From: HK1 sp965215295
Lineage (GTDB): Bacteria; Pseudomonadota; Gammaproteobacteria; HK1
Length of the DNA: 64,000 nt
Reading direction: 5' to 3'
NCBI GenBank assembly: GCA_965215295.1
Contig: OZ244045.1
Coordinates: 2,356,001 to 2,420,000, forward strand
Position 1 is the first letter of the stretch; every line of letters starts with the position of its first letter. Shown one piece after another: positions 1-7,606 of the stretch. Below the pieces are notes generated by a model, which was not told where the DNA came from, ran no database searches, and saw only the letters and a list, made by a program, of their open reading frames with translations. Made by a program: the position numbers and the translations under genes.

Positions 1-1
1 C

Positions 2-67
2 GATACCCCGGCGCTGCGCAGGCAGGTGCTGGTGGACAACCCCGCCCGGCTGTACTGGGCGGATTGA
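2..67 (+). CDS. ligI: 3' end of a LigI-like 2-pyrone-4,6-dicarboxylate hydrolase (partial)
   Basis: Only the last 21 codons are inside the window, ending ...VDNPARLYWAD and TGA at 65-67. A closing 'DNPARLY' is the usual C-terminus of amidohydrolase-2 lactonases such as LigI, which opens the 2-pyrone-4,6-dicarboxylate ring to 4-oxalomesaconate. The identification leans on context: the next three genes are ligK, ligJ and ligU of the same pathway on the same strand. Another amidohydrolase-2 enzyme could end in the same way. The stop codon lies in the first degenerate unit of the repeat array that follows. Confidence 0.6.
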   Translation, partial: DTPALRRQVLVDNPARLYWAD

Positions 68-408
68 CGGGTGGCCCGATGAGCGGACTGACGAATGGGT
101 CGATGGGCAGGCCGGTACGCGGGTTGAACGATGGGTCGATGGGCAGACCGGTACGCGGATGGATCGATGGATCGACAGGCAGACCAGTACGCGGATGGAT
201 CGATGGGTCGATGGGCAGGCCGGTACGCGGACTGAGCGATGGATCGATGGGCAGTCCGATATGCAGATTGGTCGATGGACCGACAGGTAGACCGGTACGC
301 GGATGGATCGATGGATCGACGGGCAGACCAGTACGCGGACTGATCGATGGACCGATGGGCAGACCGGTACGCGGATGGATCGATGGATCGACAGGCGGTC
401 CGGTGAAC
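68..408. repeat. 36-bp tandem repeat array, about nine degenerate copies
   Basis: The stretch between ligI and ligK is a direct tandem array with a 36-base period. The consensus core reads 'GGTACGCGGATGGATCGATG', followed by a variable 'GGTCGATGGGCAGACC' part. One reading frame stays open because 36 is a multiple of three, giving a repeated 12-residue string, but there is no ribosome-binding site or non-repetitive domain, so it is not called a gene. The first unit overlaps the ligI stop. Past the array, 'TGAACGATCCGG' occurs twice (near 402 and 427) just before the ligK ribosome-binding site. Confidence 0.85.
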
Positions 409-457
409 GATCCGGGACCAACCCAGTGAACGATCCGGAACCAGCAAGGAGAACCCC

Positions 458-1441
458 ATGACGCCAGTGGCCGTCCGCCACATCGAGCGCGCCGACCCCG
501 CGACCATCGAGCGGCTCGGCGCGCTCGGGGTCGCGACGGTGCACGAGGCCCAAGGCCGCACCGGGCTGCTGAAGCCGTACCTCCGCCCGATCTACCCGCG
601 CGCGCAGGCGGCCGGCAGCGCCGTCACCGTCCTGTCCCAGCCGGGCGACAACTGGATGGTGCACGTGGCCATCGAGCTGTGCCGGCCCGGGGACGTGCTG
701 GTCATCGCCTGCACCGCGGACAACACCGACGGGATGTTCGGCGACCTGCTCGCGACCTCGGCCCGGGCCCGGGGCGTCAAGGGGCTGGTCACCGATACCG
801 GGGTGCGGGACGTTCGCGACCTCGAAGCCATGGGCTTCCCGGTGTGGGCGCGGGCGGTCTCGGCCCGGGGCACGGTCAAGAGCACCCTCGGCTGCGTGAA
901 CGTGCCCGTCGTCTGCGCCGGCCGGCTCGTCAACCCCGGCGACGTGGTGGTGGCCGACGATGACGGGGTGGTCGTGGTGCCGAGAACCGACGCTCCCCGA
1001 GTGCTCGCCGCCGCCCGCGAGCGCGAAGCGAACGAGGCCGACAAGCGCGAGAAGCTGGCCGCCGGGGTCTTGGGCCTCGACATCTACGGCATGAGGCCGA
1101 AACTCGACGCGGCCGGCCTCGTGTACGTGGACCACCTCTCCGATCTCGACCGCGATCCCGGACCCGACCGCGATCCCGGACCCGACCGCGACCCCGGCTC
1201 CGACCGCGACCCCGGCTCCGACCGCGACCCCGGCTCCGACCGCGACCCCGGTTCCAACCGACCCTCCGAACCCGACCGCGACCCCGGCTCCGACCGACCC
1301 TCCGGACCTGACCGCAACCCCGGCTCCAACCGACCCTCCGAACCCGACCGCGACCCCGGCTCCGACCGACCCCCCGGCTCCAACCGCGACCCCGGCTCCG
1401 GCCGACCCTCCGAGCCCGAACACGACCCCGGCTCCGAATGA
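458..1441 (+). CDS. ligK: 4-carboxy-4-hydroxy-2-oxoadipate aldolase/oxaloacetate decarboxylase with repeat-expanded C-terminus
   Basis: Class II aldolase of the RraA-like fold. It splits 4-carboxy-4-hydroxy-2-oxoadipate into pyruvate and oxaloacetate, the last step of the protocatechuate 4,5-cleavage route. The first ~230 residues make a full-length family member, with the metal/substrate region GDLLATSARARGVKGLVTD at about 95-114 followed by GVRD carrying the key Arg-Asp pair. The remaining ~97 residues are a low-complexity tail of D-R-D-P-G-S hexapeptides, absent from normal LigK. Start: ATG preceded by AAGGAG. The stop overlaps an ATG of the next frame, so ligJ is translationally coupled. 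The catalytic call is firm; any role for the tail is unknown. Confidence 0.9.
   Translation: MTPVAVRHIERADPATIERLGALGVATVHEAQGRTGLLKPYLRPIYPRAQAAGSAVTVLSQPGDNWMVHVAIELCRPGDVLVIACTADNTDGMFGDLLATSARARGVKGLVTDTGVRDVRDLEAMGFPVWARAVSARGTVKSTLGCVNVPVVCAGRLVNPGDVVVADDDGVVVVPRTDAPRVLAAAREREANEADKREKLAAGVLGLDIYGMRPKLDAAGLVYVDHLSDLDRDPGPDRDPGPDRDPGSDRDPGSDRDPGSDRDPGSNRPSEPDRDPGSDRPSGPDRNPGSNRPSEPDRDPGSDRPPGSNRDPGSGRPSEPEHDPGSE
1148..1438. repeat. 18-bp tandem repeats inside the 3' end of ligK
   Basis: Sixteen or so degenerate copies of an 18-base unit, roughly 'GACCGCGACCCCGGCTCC', run in frame right up to the ligK stop codon. The frame-preserving period adds D-R-D-P-G-S hexapeptides to the protein. 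Variants (N-R-P-S-E-P, D-R-P-S-G-P) recur at spaced intervals, suggesting that longer blocks were also duplicated. Confidence 0.9.
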
Positions 1442-1452
1442 GGACGATCGTC

Positions 1453-2460
1453 GTGATCATCGACTGCCACGGCCACTACACCACCGCCCCCGATGCCCTC
1501 GGCGAATACCGCGAACGCCAGAAGGCCGATCTCGCCGAGGACCCGATGCACCGCCACGTCAAGGGCGAGATCCACATCACCGACGACCAGATCCGCGAGA
1601 GCCTCGAAGGCGCCCAGCTCAGGCTTCAGCGCGAGCGCGGGACGGACCTGACCGTCTTCTCGCCCCGCGCGAGCTGGATGGGCCACCACATCGGCAACGA
1701 GTCGACCAGCATCGCGTGGACCGAGCACTGCAACGACCTCATCCACCGGATCACCCGGCTCTACCCCGAGAACTTCGCCGGCGTCGCCCAGCTTCCGCAG
1801 ACGCCCGGGGTACCCCCGACCGCCTGCGTCCGCGAGCTGGAACGCTGCGTCGACGAGCTCGGCTTCGTCGGCTGCAACCTCAACCCGGACCCGAGCGGCG
1901 GCTACTGGACCGGCCCCCCGCTCGGCGACCGCTGGTGGTATCCGCTCTACGAGAAGATGGTGGAGCTCGACGTACCCGCGATGATCCACGTGAGCGCCGC
2001 CTGCAACCCCGCCTTCCACACCACGGGCTCCCACTACCTGGGGGCGGACACCACCGCGGTGATGCAGATGATCACCTCGGACCTCTTCAGGGACTTCCCG
2101 ACCATCAGGTTCATCATCCCCCACGGCGGCGGCGCGGTGCCGTACCACTGGGGCCGGTTCCGGGGGCTGGCCGACATGATGGGCAAGCCGCCTCTCGCCG
2201 AGCTGCTGCTCGACAACGTCTACTTCGATACCTGCGTCTACCACCAGCCCGGGATCGACCTGCTGCTCGCGGTCATCCCGGCCGACAACATCCTGTTCGC
2301 CTCGGAGATGGTGGGCGCGGTACGCGGCATCGACCCGGAGACGGGGCACTACTTCGACGACACCAGGCGCTACGTCGACGCGGCCGGGCTGAGCGATCCG
2401 GACCGGAGGAAGATCTTCGAAGACAACGCGCGCCGGGTCTTCACCCGGCTGCGGGCATAG
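1453..2460 (+). CDS. ligJ: 4-oxalomesaconate hydratase (amidohydrolase-2 family)
   Basis: Hydrates 4-oxalomesaconate to 4-carboxy-4-hydroxy-2-oxoadipate, feeding the aldolase encoded just upstream. The protein opens with IIDCHGHYTTAP, whose His-x-His pair and later MIHVSAACNP and IIPHGGGAVPYHWGRF segments supply the metal ligands of LigJ-type amidohydrolases. GTG at 1453 is chosen because it gives the family's normal N-terminus and has AGGA at 1441-1444, eight bases upstream. An in-frame ATG at 1438, overlapping the ligK stop, would add five residues. About 335 residues, normal length. Order and overlap show one operon with ligK and ligU. Confidence 0.9.
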   Translation: MIIDCHGHYTTAPDALGEYRERQKADLAEDPMHRHVKGEIHITDDQIRESLEGAQLRLQRERGTDLTVFSPRASWMGHHIGNESTSIAWTEHCNDLIHRITRLYPENFAGVAQLPQTPGVPPTACVRELERCVDELGFVGCNLNPDPSGGYWTGPPLGDRWWYPLYEKMVELDVPAMIHVSAACNPAFHTTGSHYLGADTTAVMQMITSDLFRDFPTIRFIIPHGGGAVPYHWGRFRGLADMMGKPPLAELLLDNVYFDTCVYHQPGIDLLLAVIPADNILFASEMVGAVRGIDPETGHYFDDTRRYVDAAGLSDPDRRKIFEDNARRVFTRLRA

Positions 2461-2517
2461 GACGCAGGACGTGCGTTCCGGGACCACCAACGCGGCCATG
2501 ACCGACCGGCAAGCGGC

Positions 2518-3591
2518 ATGACCGGGGGCATCCCCTGCACCTGGATGCGCGGCGGCACCTCCAAGGGCGCCTACTTCCTCGCGTGCGATCTGCCGGCCGC
2601 CGAGGCGGAACGCGATGCGCTGCTGCTGTCGGTGATGGGCTCGCCCGACCCGCGGCAGATCGACGGCATCGGCGGCGCCGATCCCCTGACCAGCAAAGTG
2701 GCGGTGGTGTCCGCATCCGACCGACCCGACGCCGACGTCGAGTACCTGTTCCTGCAGGTGTTCGTCGACCGGGCGGTCGTCACCGACCGGCAGAATTGCG
2801 GAAACATCCTCGCCGGAGTCGCGCAGTTCGCGGTCGAGAAGGGACTGGTGCGCGCCCGGGACGGCCGCACCGAGGTCGCGGTCTACATGGCCAACAGCGA
2901 CCAGGTCGCCGGGGTGACCATCGAGACCCCGGGGGGCGCCGTGACCTACGAGGGCAGTGCGCGCATCGACGGGGTTCCCGGCACCGCGGCGCCGGTGCTC
3001 CAGAACTTCCCGGAGGCGGCCGGATCGACCTGCGGCGCGTTGCTGCCCACCGGGAACGCCGCCGACGTGATCGAAGGCGTCGAGGTCACCTGCGTCGATA
3101 ACGGAATGCCGGTTGTGGTGATGCGGGCTTCCGACCTGGACGTCACCGGCTACGAGAGCCGCGAAGACCTGGACGGGAACCGCACCCTCAAGGAGCGGCT
3201 GGAGTCGATCCGGTTGCGGGCGGGACCGTTGATGAACCTGGGAGACGTGAAGGAGAAGTCGGTGCCGAAGATGACCCTGGTCGCCCCGCCCCGCGCCGGC
3301 GGCGCCATCGCGACGCGCACGTTCATTCCACACCGCTGCCACGCATCGATCGGTGTGCTCGGCGCGGTGAGCGTCGCGACCGCCTGCATGCTCCCCGGCT
3401 CGACCGCCCACGCCTTGGCGCAGGTGCCGGCCGGCGCCGGGAAGCTGGTGTCGGTGGAGCATCCTTCCGGCGAGACCAGCGTGATGATGGAGGTGGCCGG
3501 GGAGCACGGAGCGCTCGAGGTCTCCAGGGCCGCCGTCCTGCGCACCGCCCGCAAGCTGTTCGAGGGACGGGTGTTCCCGCGTTCCGCATAG
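2518..3591 (+). CDS. ligU: 4-oxalomesaconate isomerase/tautomerase (PrpF family)
   Basis: PrpF-fold isomerase that prepares 4-oxalomesaconate for the LigJ hydratase (LigU in Sphingobium, GalD in Pseudomonas gallate degradation). The N-terminus IPCTWMRGGTSKGAYFLA is the hallmark of this subfamily. NCGNILAGVAQFAVE (about residues 94-108) and PHRCHASIGVLGAVSVATAC (about 266-285) hold the paired catalytic-type cysteines of the diaminopimelate-epimerase-like fold. Usual length at 357 residues. ATG 2518 is preferred because an ATG 20 bases upstream runs into a stop. The last 32 codons are found again, with four base changes, at 4953-5048 beyond the rpn gene. Confidence 0.88.
   Translation: MTGGIPCTWMRGGTSKGAYFLACDLPAAEAERDALLLSVMGSPDPRQIDGIGGADPLTSKVAVVSASDRPDADVEYLFLQVFVDRAVVTDRQNCGNILAGVAQFAVEKGLVRARDGRTEVAVYMANSDQVAGVTIETPGGAVTYEGSARIDGVPGTAAPVLQNFPEAAGSTCGALLPTGNAADVIEGVEVTCVDNGMPVVVMRASDLDVTGYESREDLDGNRTLKERLESIRLRAGPLMNLGDVKEKSVPKMTLVAPPRAGGAIATRTFIPHRCHASIGVLGAVSVATACMLPGSTAHALAQVPAGAGKLVSVEHPSGETSVMMEVAGEHGALEVSRAAVLRTARKLFEGRVFPRSA
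3491..3586 (+). repeat. Direct repeat copy A (native ligU 3' end), 96 bp
   Basis: This segment is the ligU C-terminal coding region. It matches 4953-5048 over 96 bases with four substitutions and no gaps, about 96% identity. Weaker resemblance seems to continue for some 35 bases past the ligU stop. The two copies lie in the same orientation and bracket the rpn gene. Confidence 0.95.
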
Positions 3592-3680
3592 CTCGCGGCG
3601 GGGTCGCGGCATATCGCACCCGGCAAGCGCCGGTGTCACCGTTTCCGCCGGGCCGCTCCCGCCGCCCCTCGCGCCGGTGG

Positions 3681-4703
3681 TCAGCTCGAATCGCGCCCCT
3701 GCTTCACCCGGCCGAGCAGCTCCGCCTCCGTCTCGCACTCGATGAGCCACTCGCCCACCTCGGCCAGACGCTCCGAGTCCGTGAGCCCGTCCAGCAACCC
3801 GGTGAGCCGCTCACCCGTGCCGGCACCGAACTTCCGCGCCGCCAGACGGCACAGCAACGCCCGCTCTTCGGTGCGCCCCTCGGCCCGGCCGCGCTCGATA
3901 CCCTGTTCGATGCCCTGCGCGATGCCTTCCTGCAACCACTGCGCCTCCCACTGCCTCGCCCGCGCTTCCAGCAACGTCGCCATGTCCCCTCCTTCCAGCT
4001 CTTCCCGCCCCGGCAGCTCACCGCCTTCGCGCATCAGCGGCATGTGCCGCGCCCACTCGTACAACGCCTCGCGGAATCCCCGATCCTCCGGACCCCCGAA
4101 CCGCCTGAACACCTCCCGCAGCTTCTCCACCAGCGCTGCCGCCGTCGCACTGTTCTCCAGCTCCACCAGCGCCGACACCCGGTTTCCTGCCGGCAAATCC
4201 TCGACCCCGAGCGCCCCGGCGTCAACCAGCACGTAGCGCTGCGAAGGCTGATACGGCGCCAGCGCCTCCTCCACCGGCCCCACCGTCTCCCTCACCTCCA
4301 CCGCCGCCGTCCAGCGCCGCTCCCCGTTGTAGAGCACGACGGGCAGCACCGGCGGGTGCCGGTCTCCCTTGTGCTGCCTGCCCTCGCCGAGCAGGCGCCG
4401 GTGCACGAGATGGGTATAGATCTGCATGCGCGTCGCCATGGCGGGGTCGACCGACGACTGGAACTCCAGCAGCACGAGCAGGGCGGTGGGCGCGCCACCA
4501 CGCCCCGCCAGCTCGCGAGAGCGCACCTGCCACAGCATGTCGCCCATCCCTCGGCGCAGGTCCTCGCCCACGTACTCGGCGGAGAGTCTGTCGAGGGTCG
4601 AGAGATCGAGTGTGTCCGCCACCGCGGAGGGGACGAACCCGCGCAGCAGATCCGCCACCACGCGGCGGTCGGAGAACAGGAGCTTGTAGGCAGCGTCGTG
4701 CAC
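3681..4703 (-). CDS. rpn: Rpn-family recombination-promoting nuclease / YhgA-like transposase
   Basis: 340 residues of the PD-(D/E)XK 'transposase_31' family; E. coli RpnA-type members are DNA endonucleases that raise RecA-independent recombination. Typical features are the start MHDAAYKLLFSD, LLRGFVP, the acidic GDMLW, then LLVLLEFQSSVD with the E-x-Q catalytic-type motif, a hydrophobic LPVVLYNGE strand, and a C-terminal GIEQGIERGRAEGRTEE helix. It lies opposite to the lig operon with no partner gene. It is bracketed by 96-bp copies of the ligU 3' end, which hints that the gene arrived as a unit, although no integrase or inverted repeats are visible. Confidence 0.85.
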   Translation of the reverse strand: MHDAAYKLLFSDRRVVADLLRGFVPSAVADTLDLSTLDRLSAEYVGEDLRRGMGDMLWQVRSRELAGRGGAPTALLVLLEFQSSVDPAMATRMQIYTHLVHRRLLGEGRQHKGDRHPPVLPVVLYNGERRWTAAVEVRETVGPVEEALAPYQPSQRYVLVDAGALGVEDLPAGNRVSALVELENSATAAALVEKLREVFRRFGGPEDRGFREALYEWARHMPLMREGGELPGREELEGGDMATLLEARARQWEAQWLQEGIAQGIEQGIERGRAEGRTEERALLCRLAARKFGAGTGERLTGLLDGLTDSERLAEVGEWLIECETEAELLGRVKQGRDSS

Positions 4704-5191
4704 GAGGGCACGCTAACGCGGCCTCGTGCCCGGCGGGATGGGCCGCCGGCCCCGTCGGTGGCAGGCGATGGGGCCGCATCGTGTAGGACTGCGGCAGGGG
4801 GGGTAGAGACTGAAGCGAACGAGTGGGCAGCGAAATTTCTGGTGTCCCGGACCGCGCCCGCGACGGCGGTGACGCCGGACGCCACACTTGGCGTCACGTC
4901 GAATCCAGCGACGATTCAGAGCGGAACGATTGGGGATCATGTACGTGAGGAAAGGTGGCCGGAGAGCACGGAGCGCTCGCGGTCTCCAGGGCCACCGTCC
5001 TGCGCACCGCCCGCAAGCTGTTCGAGGGACGGGGGTTCCCGCGTTCCGTACCGTGGCGCACGGCGGCGCGGGACATGCCGGCACCGGGCGGACTTCAGCG
5101 GCGCGCCGGCCGAGTCCTCGCTTGGTGGGTTACGTGCAGGTTCGGGATGCTTTACGGTGTGTAGCCACTACGAACCCGAGTTCCGGCGGTC
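4704..5191. other. Non-coding stretch holding only a ligU fragment
   Basis: Between rpn and the ribbon-helix-helix gene there is no credible intact gene. The only recognisable content is the duplicated ligU 3' end (4953-5048). The rest shows nothing identifiable. Confidence 0.6.
4953..5048 (+). pseudogene. Duplicated ligU C-terminal fragment (direct repeat copy B)
   Basis: In the same frame as ligU this encodes VAGEHGAL, SRATVLRTARKLFEG and FPRS, nearly identical to the last residues of LigU. There is no LigU body upstream and the native stop is lost (TAC where ligU has the codon before its TAG region). It is therefore a gene fragment, not a gene. Four mismatches in 96 bases mean the duplication is recent or homogenised. 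Confidence 0.92.
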
Positions 5192-5389
5192 ATGAGCCAC
5201 CGCATCAGCATCACCGTCAACGACGACACTTGGGGATTCCTGAAGGAGATCCCGCAAGGCGAGCGCAGCCGCATCATCAACCAGGCGCTGCGCGAGTGGG
5301 TTCGGCGGAGGCGGCGGCTCGATGCCGTGGCCGAGATGGATCGGCTTCGGAGCGACGCGTTTGAACGCGGTCCGGGCCGATATGTATAG
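5192..5389 (+). CDS. Ribbon-helix-helix (CopG-type) antitoxin-like protein
   Basis: 65 residues. The N-terminal half, ISITVNDDTWGFLKEIPQGE then RSRIINQALREW, fits a short beta strand followed by the two helices of a CopG/VapB-type ribbon-helix-helix DNA-binding domain. The basic C-terminus would contact a toxin. No intact toxin follows: two bases after the stop is a 9-codon ORF (MPRTPGEDR) that looks like a truncated MazF start. It would normally act as repressor of its own operon and neutraliser of the toxin; here it looks like an orphan. Confidence 0.65.
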   Translation: MSHRISITVNDDTWGFLKEIPQGERSRIINQALREWVRRRRRLDAVAEMDRLRSDAFERGPGRYV

Positions 5390-5391
5390 TC

Positions 5392-5421
5392 ATGCCACGG
5401 ACTCCGGGAGAAGATCGGTGA
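5392..5421 (+). pseudogene. Nine-codon remnant of a toxin start, or leader peptide
   Basis: ATG two bases after the antitoxin stop encodes MPRTPGEDR and then TGA. MazF toxins paired with such antitoxins often begin with a similar proline/glycine-rich 'PGE' turn, so this may be what is left of a deleted toxin. Its stop overlaps the GTG start of the next gene (GTGA), so it could also serve as a coupling leader. It is too short to prove either. Confidence 0.25.
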
Positions 5422-5831
5422 GGCGCCCGCGGCAGAGACGAGAGCGGCGTAGGCTGTCCATCGACGAGCGCAGAGCTCTGGCGGCTCGCGCCCGATACGA
5501 GGGGAGTGATGAGCACAAGAACGTACGCTGGTGGGGCGGCCTGCCGAGAGCGAGGCAGCTTCGCGGCGGACGGATTGGCCGCCCGGGCAAGCAGACGACG
5601 ACGGTCTGCCCGCTGGTGACCAAGCAGGACCGCCGTCGGGCGACCGAGTGGGTCCGCAATGCGATCATCGCCGGCCAGTACCGTTTCGTCGAATCCGACC
5701 AGAACTTCCCGAAGAAGATCTGGTACGAGGCCGATGGCCGGATCTGGTACGGGTACTGTTTCAATTCCGTGTCCGGCGAGTACAAGGGCTGGCCGATCGA
5801 AGAGGACGAGCGTCGTGCGGTTTTCCGTTGA
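5418..5831 (+). CDS. Conserved basic protein of unknown function, partner of the next gene
   Basis: 137 residues from a GTG with GGAGAAG five bases upstream; an upstream in-frame ATG at 5322 lies inside the antitoxin gene and is rejected. The N-terminal third is very basic (RRPRQRRERRR, ARARYEGSDEHKN). The rest holds CPLVTKQDRRRATEWVRNAI and a tryptophan-rich motif, WYEADGRIWYGYC then EYKGWPIEEDE. I do not recognise a named domain. It overlaps the following gene by 17 bases, so the two are co-translated and probably act together. Confidence 0.55.
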   Translation: MRRPRQRRERRRLSIDERRALAARARYEGSDEHKNVRWWGGLPRARQLRGGRIGRPGKQTTTVCPLVTKQDRRRATEWVRNAIIAGQYRFVESDQNFPKKIWYEADGRIWYGYCFNSVSGEYKGWPIEEDERRAVFR

Positions 5832-7212
5832 ATGGGTCTCCGGCGGCACGAACGCTTGCGCCGAGGAACGGGCGACTCTGTGCGATTTGCAGGTCTTCGT
5901 TGGCGAGACGAACGCCTGTGTCTTCTACGATGCCGTATCCGGGGAGAAGTTCGAGCAAGTGACCGTTCCCGCGGTCCATCTCGCCGAAGGTATCGCGGTC
6001 GATTGGTGGGCAATATTCGGCGGGCGCGACCGGGAGCACCCGCTTCTGCCCTATCGGACCGGCTTCGCGCTTCCCGGCCTGAGCTTCGAGTTCGATGGCT
6101 CGACGTTCGAAGTCACGGGAAAGCAACTCTCCTGTTCGAACCCGAATCTGAGATTCTGGCAGGCCGGCAGTGAGTCCCTTTCCCGCGAGTCCGCGGAATC
6201 CGTGTTGTCGGATTTTATCGATCAGGTGGTCGAGAAGCTGGCTGGTGAAGGTATCCTGGACAGCGAAACCGCTCTTGCCTGGTCGCGTGTTTCCGAGTCG
6301 CGGGACGAGCCGGATGAGTACGCCTTCTGTGAGGCCGCCGGAGCCTTGGGAGCCGATCCCTACGCGATTTCGGATGCCGATGCGGATTTCATCCAGCGGG
6401 CGGGCGGCCTGTTCTCGGGGGAGGCATTGATCGAATTTCTGGCGGGCGTGGAGACGAGCGGAAGGTCCTCTCCTGACACTGCCCGGAACCCTGCCGTCCG
6501 AGAAGAGATCATCGATTGGGTGCAAGCGGCCGAAGCCCGCCCGCCCGGCGAGTCCAGTCTTCCCGAGCTCCATGATGTCGCGAACCAGATCGGCGGTGAG
6601 GCGCGGCGTCGTTCCGGCGAGCGCGCGTGGGCACCGGGCTACCGTGCGGCGAGGGCATTTCGCAGTGCCATTGGCGCTGGGAGCGACGACTTTCGGGCGT
6701 CCCTTTCGTCCGTTGCGGAAAGGCTCGGCGGCAAAGGATTCCGATGCTCTCTCGGTTCATCCGGCTTTCGCGACGGCGTCCTTGCCGTCGTTTCGCGCGA
6801 CGACGACGATGTGCGGATACACCTGCGGGAGCGCCGCGACTCCGAATGGGCGTCATGGGCAAAGAACTTCGCTTTCGCCAGAGCCATCGGCGACGCCGTG
6901 TGCTTCCCGGAGCCGGGACGTTCCGTGGTGAACCGCGTGCGCAATGCGCAGCGGCAGGCGGCGGGCCGTGCGTTTGGTGCGGAGTTCCTGGCGCCCGTCG
7001 AGAGAGTGCTCGACATGGTCGACGATGGTCTCGACGTTGACGAGATTTCGGGCTCGTTCAACGTCTCGCCCCAAGTGATCGCGCATCAGATCGAGAACCG
7101 GGATCGCATTCGGGACGCTTGCGCCCATCTCGCGGGGGATGCGGCGCGCCGACCGGCTGAACGTCGGCGTGGGATGGACAGGGGGCCGGACAGTCCCATC
7201 GGGGGGCGTTGA
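5815..7212 (+). CDS. Degenerate ImmA/IrrE-like protein with large unique N-terminal region
   Basis: About 465 residues from a GTG inside the previous gene's end. An N-terminal ~110-residue region carries AVDWWAIFGGRDREHPLL, YRTGFALPGLSFEFDGS and SNPNLRFW, which read as a folded domain I cannot name. The last ~120 residues resemble ImmA/IrrE: NFAFARAIGDAVCF, then RAFGAEFLAPVERVLDMV, DEISGSFNVSPQVIAHQIEN. In true ImmA peptidases the helix before this block carries HExxH; here the corresponding segment is RAIGD, so zinc and protease activity are probably lost. It could be a sensing or regulatory relative. Function unknown; the position in a mobile/defence island is suggestive. Confidence 0.55.
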   Translation: MRFSVEWVSGGTNACAEERATLCDLQVFVGETNACVFYDAVSGEKFEQVTVPAVHLAEGIAVDWWAIFGGRDREHPLLPYRTGFALPGLSFEFDGSTFEVTGKQLSCSNPNLRFWQAGSESLSRESAESVLSDFIDQVVEKLAGEGILDSETALAWSRVSESRDEPDEYAFCEAAGALGADPYAISDADADFIQRAGGLFSGEALIEFLAGVETSGRSSPDTARNPAVREEIIDWVQAAEARPPGESSLPELHDVANQIGGEARRRSGERAWAPGYRAARAFRSAIGAGSDDFRASLSSVAERLGGKGFRCSLGSSGFRDGVLAVVSRDDDDVRIHLRERRDSEWASWAKNFAFARAIGDAVCFPEPGRSVVNRVRNAQRQAAGRAFGAEFLAPVERVLDMVDDGLDVDEISGSFNVSPQVIAHQIENRDRIRDACAHLAGDAARRPAERRRGMDRGPDSPIGGR

Positions 7213-7606
7213 GGCGGACGGGAAAGGTAAGCCTCAGCGCGGAAGTCACCTCCAGCCTTCAATATCCAGAACACGGAGCGGGTCTGATCGGCCCGGCTCA
7301 CACCAGCCGTTTGCTCAGACCGGATCCGACCTTTCCAGCCGTCCAATCCGGCCAAGCCATCGAATTTGCCATCTTTGGAAATCAACGGGCACTTCAACTC
7401 GATGGCGGTTGCGGCGATGAAGCGACCGAACGGGCTTCCAGGCTGACAGGGCTGACATGGTACTGACACGCTGAGACACGCTCGCGCTGCCTTCGCCGGT
7501 GCTGGTCGGATGACCCCACGTTGTTCACGGCCGGATCCCTCTCTGCCAACATCGTTGAGACACCGGGTACCCTTGGAATGAGTGAGGGCGGCGGAGGTGA
7601 ATAGCG
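7213..7606. other. Non-coding gap with a PIN-domain remnant
   Basis: No intact gene. On the minus strand a piece of a PIN-type toxin is readable (7335-7436). The last ~50 bases precede the IS3-type orfA and hold its ribosome-binding site GGAGGTGAATAGCG. Confidence 0.6.
7335..7436 (-). pseudogene. C-terminal fragment of a VapC-type PIN-domain toxin
   Basis: Minus-strand reading gives SPFGRFIAATAIELKCPLIS then KDGKFDGLAGLDGW. This matches the C-terminal block of PIN-domain ribonuclease toxins (DPFDRLIAATA..., then a KD.. segment, then the closing tryptophan). No upstream PIN residues, start codon or antitoxin are found, so it is a remnant left in the island. Confidence 0.5.

Noticed and set aside
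64..429. Open frame of 121 codons through the 36-bp repeat
   Set aside because: The frame stays open only because the repeat period is a multiple of three; there is no ribosome-binding site and no non-repetitive sequence.
1084..3750. 888-codon open frame on the minus strand across ligK, ligJ and ligU
   Set aside because: Antisense shadow of GC-rich coding sequence; residues are low-complexity with no domain, while the plus-strand genes carry clear motifs.
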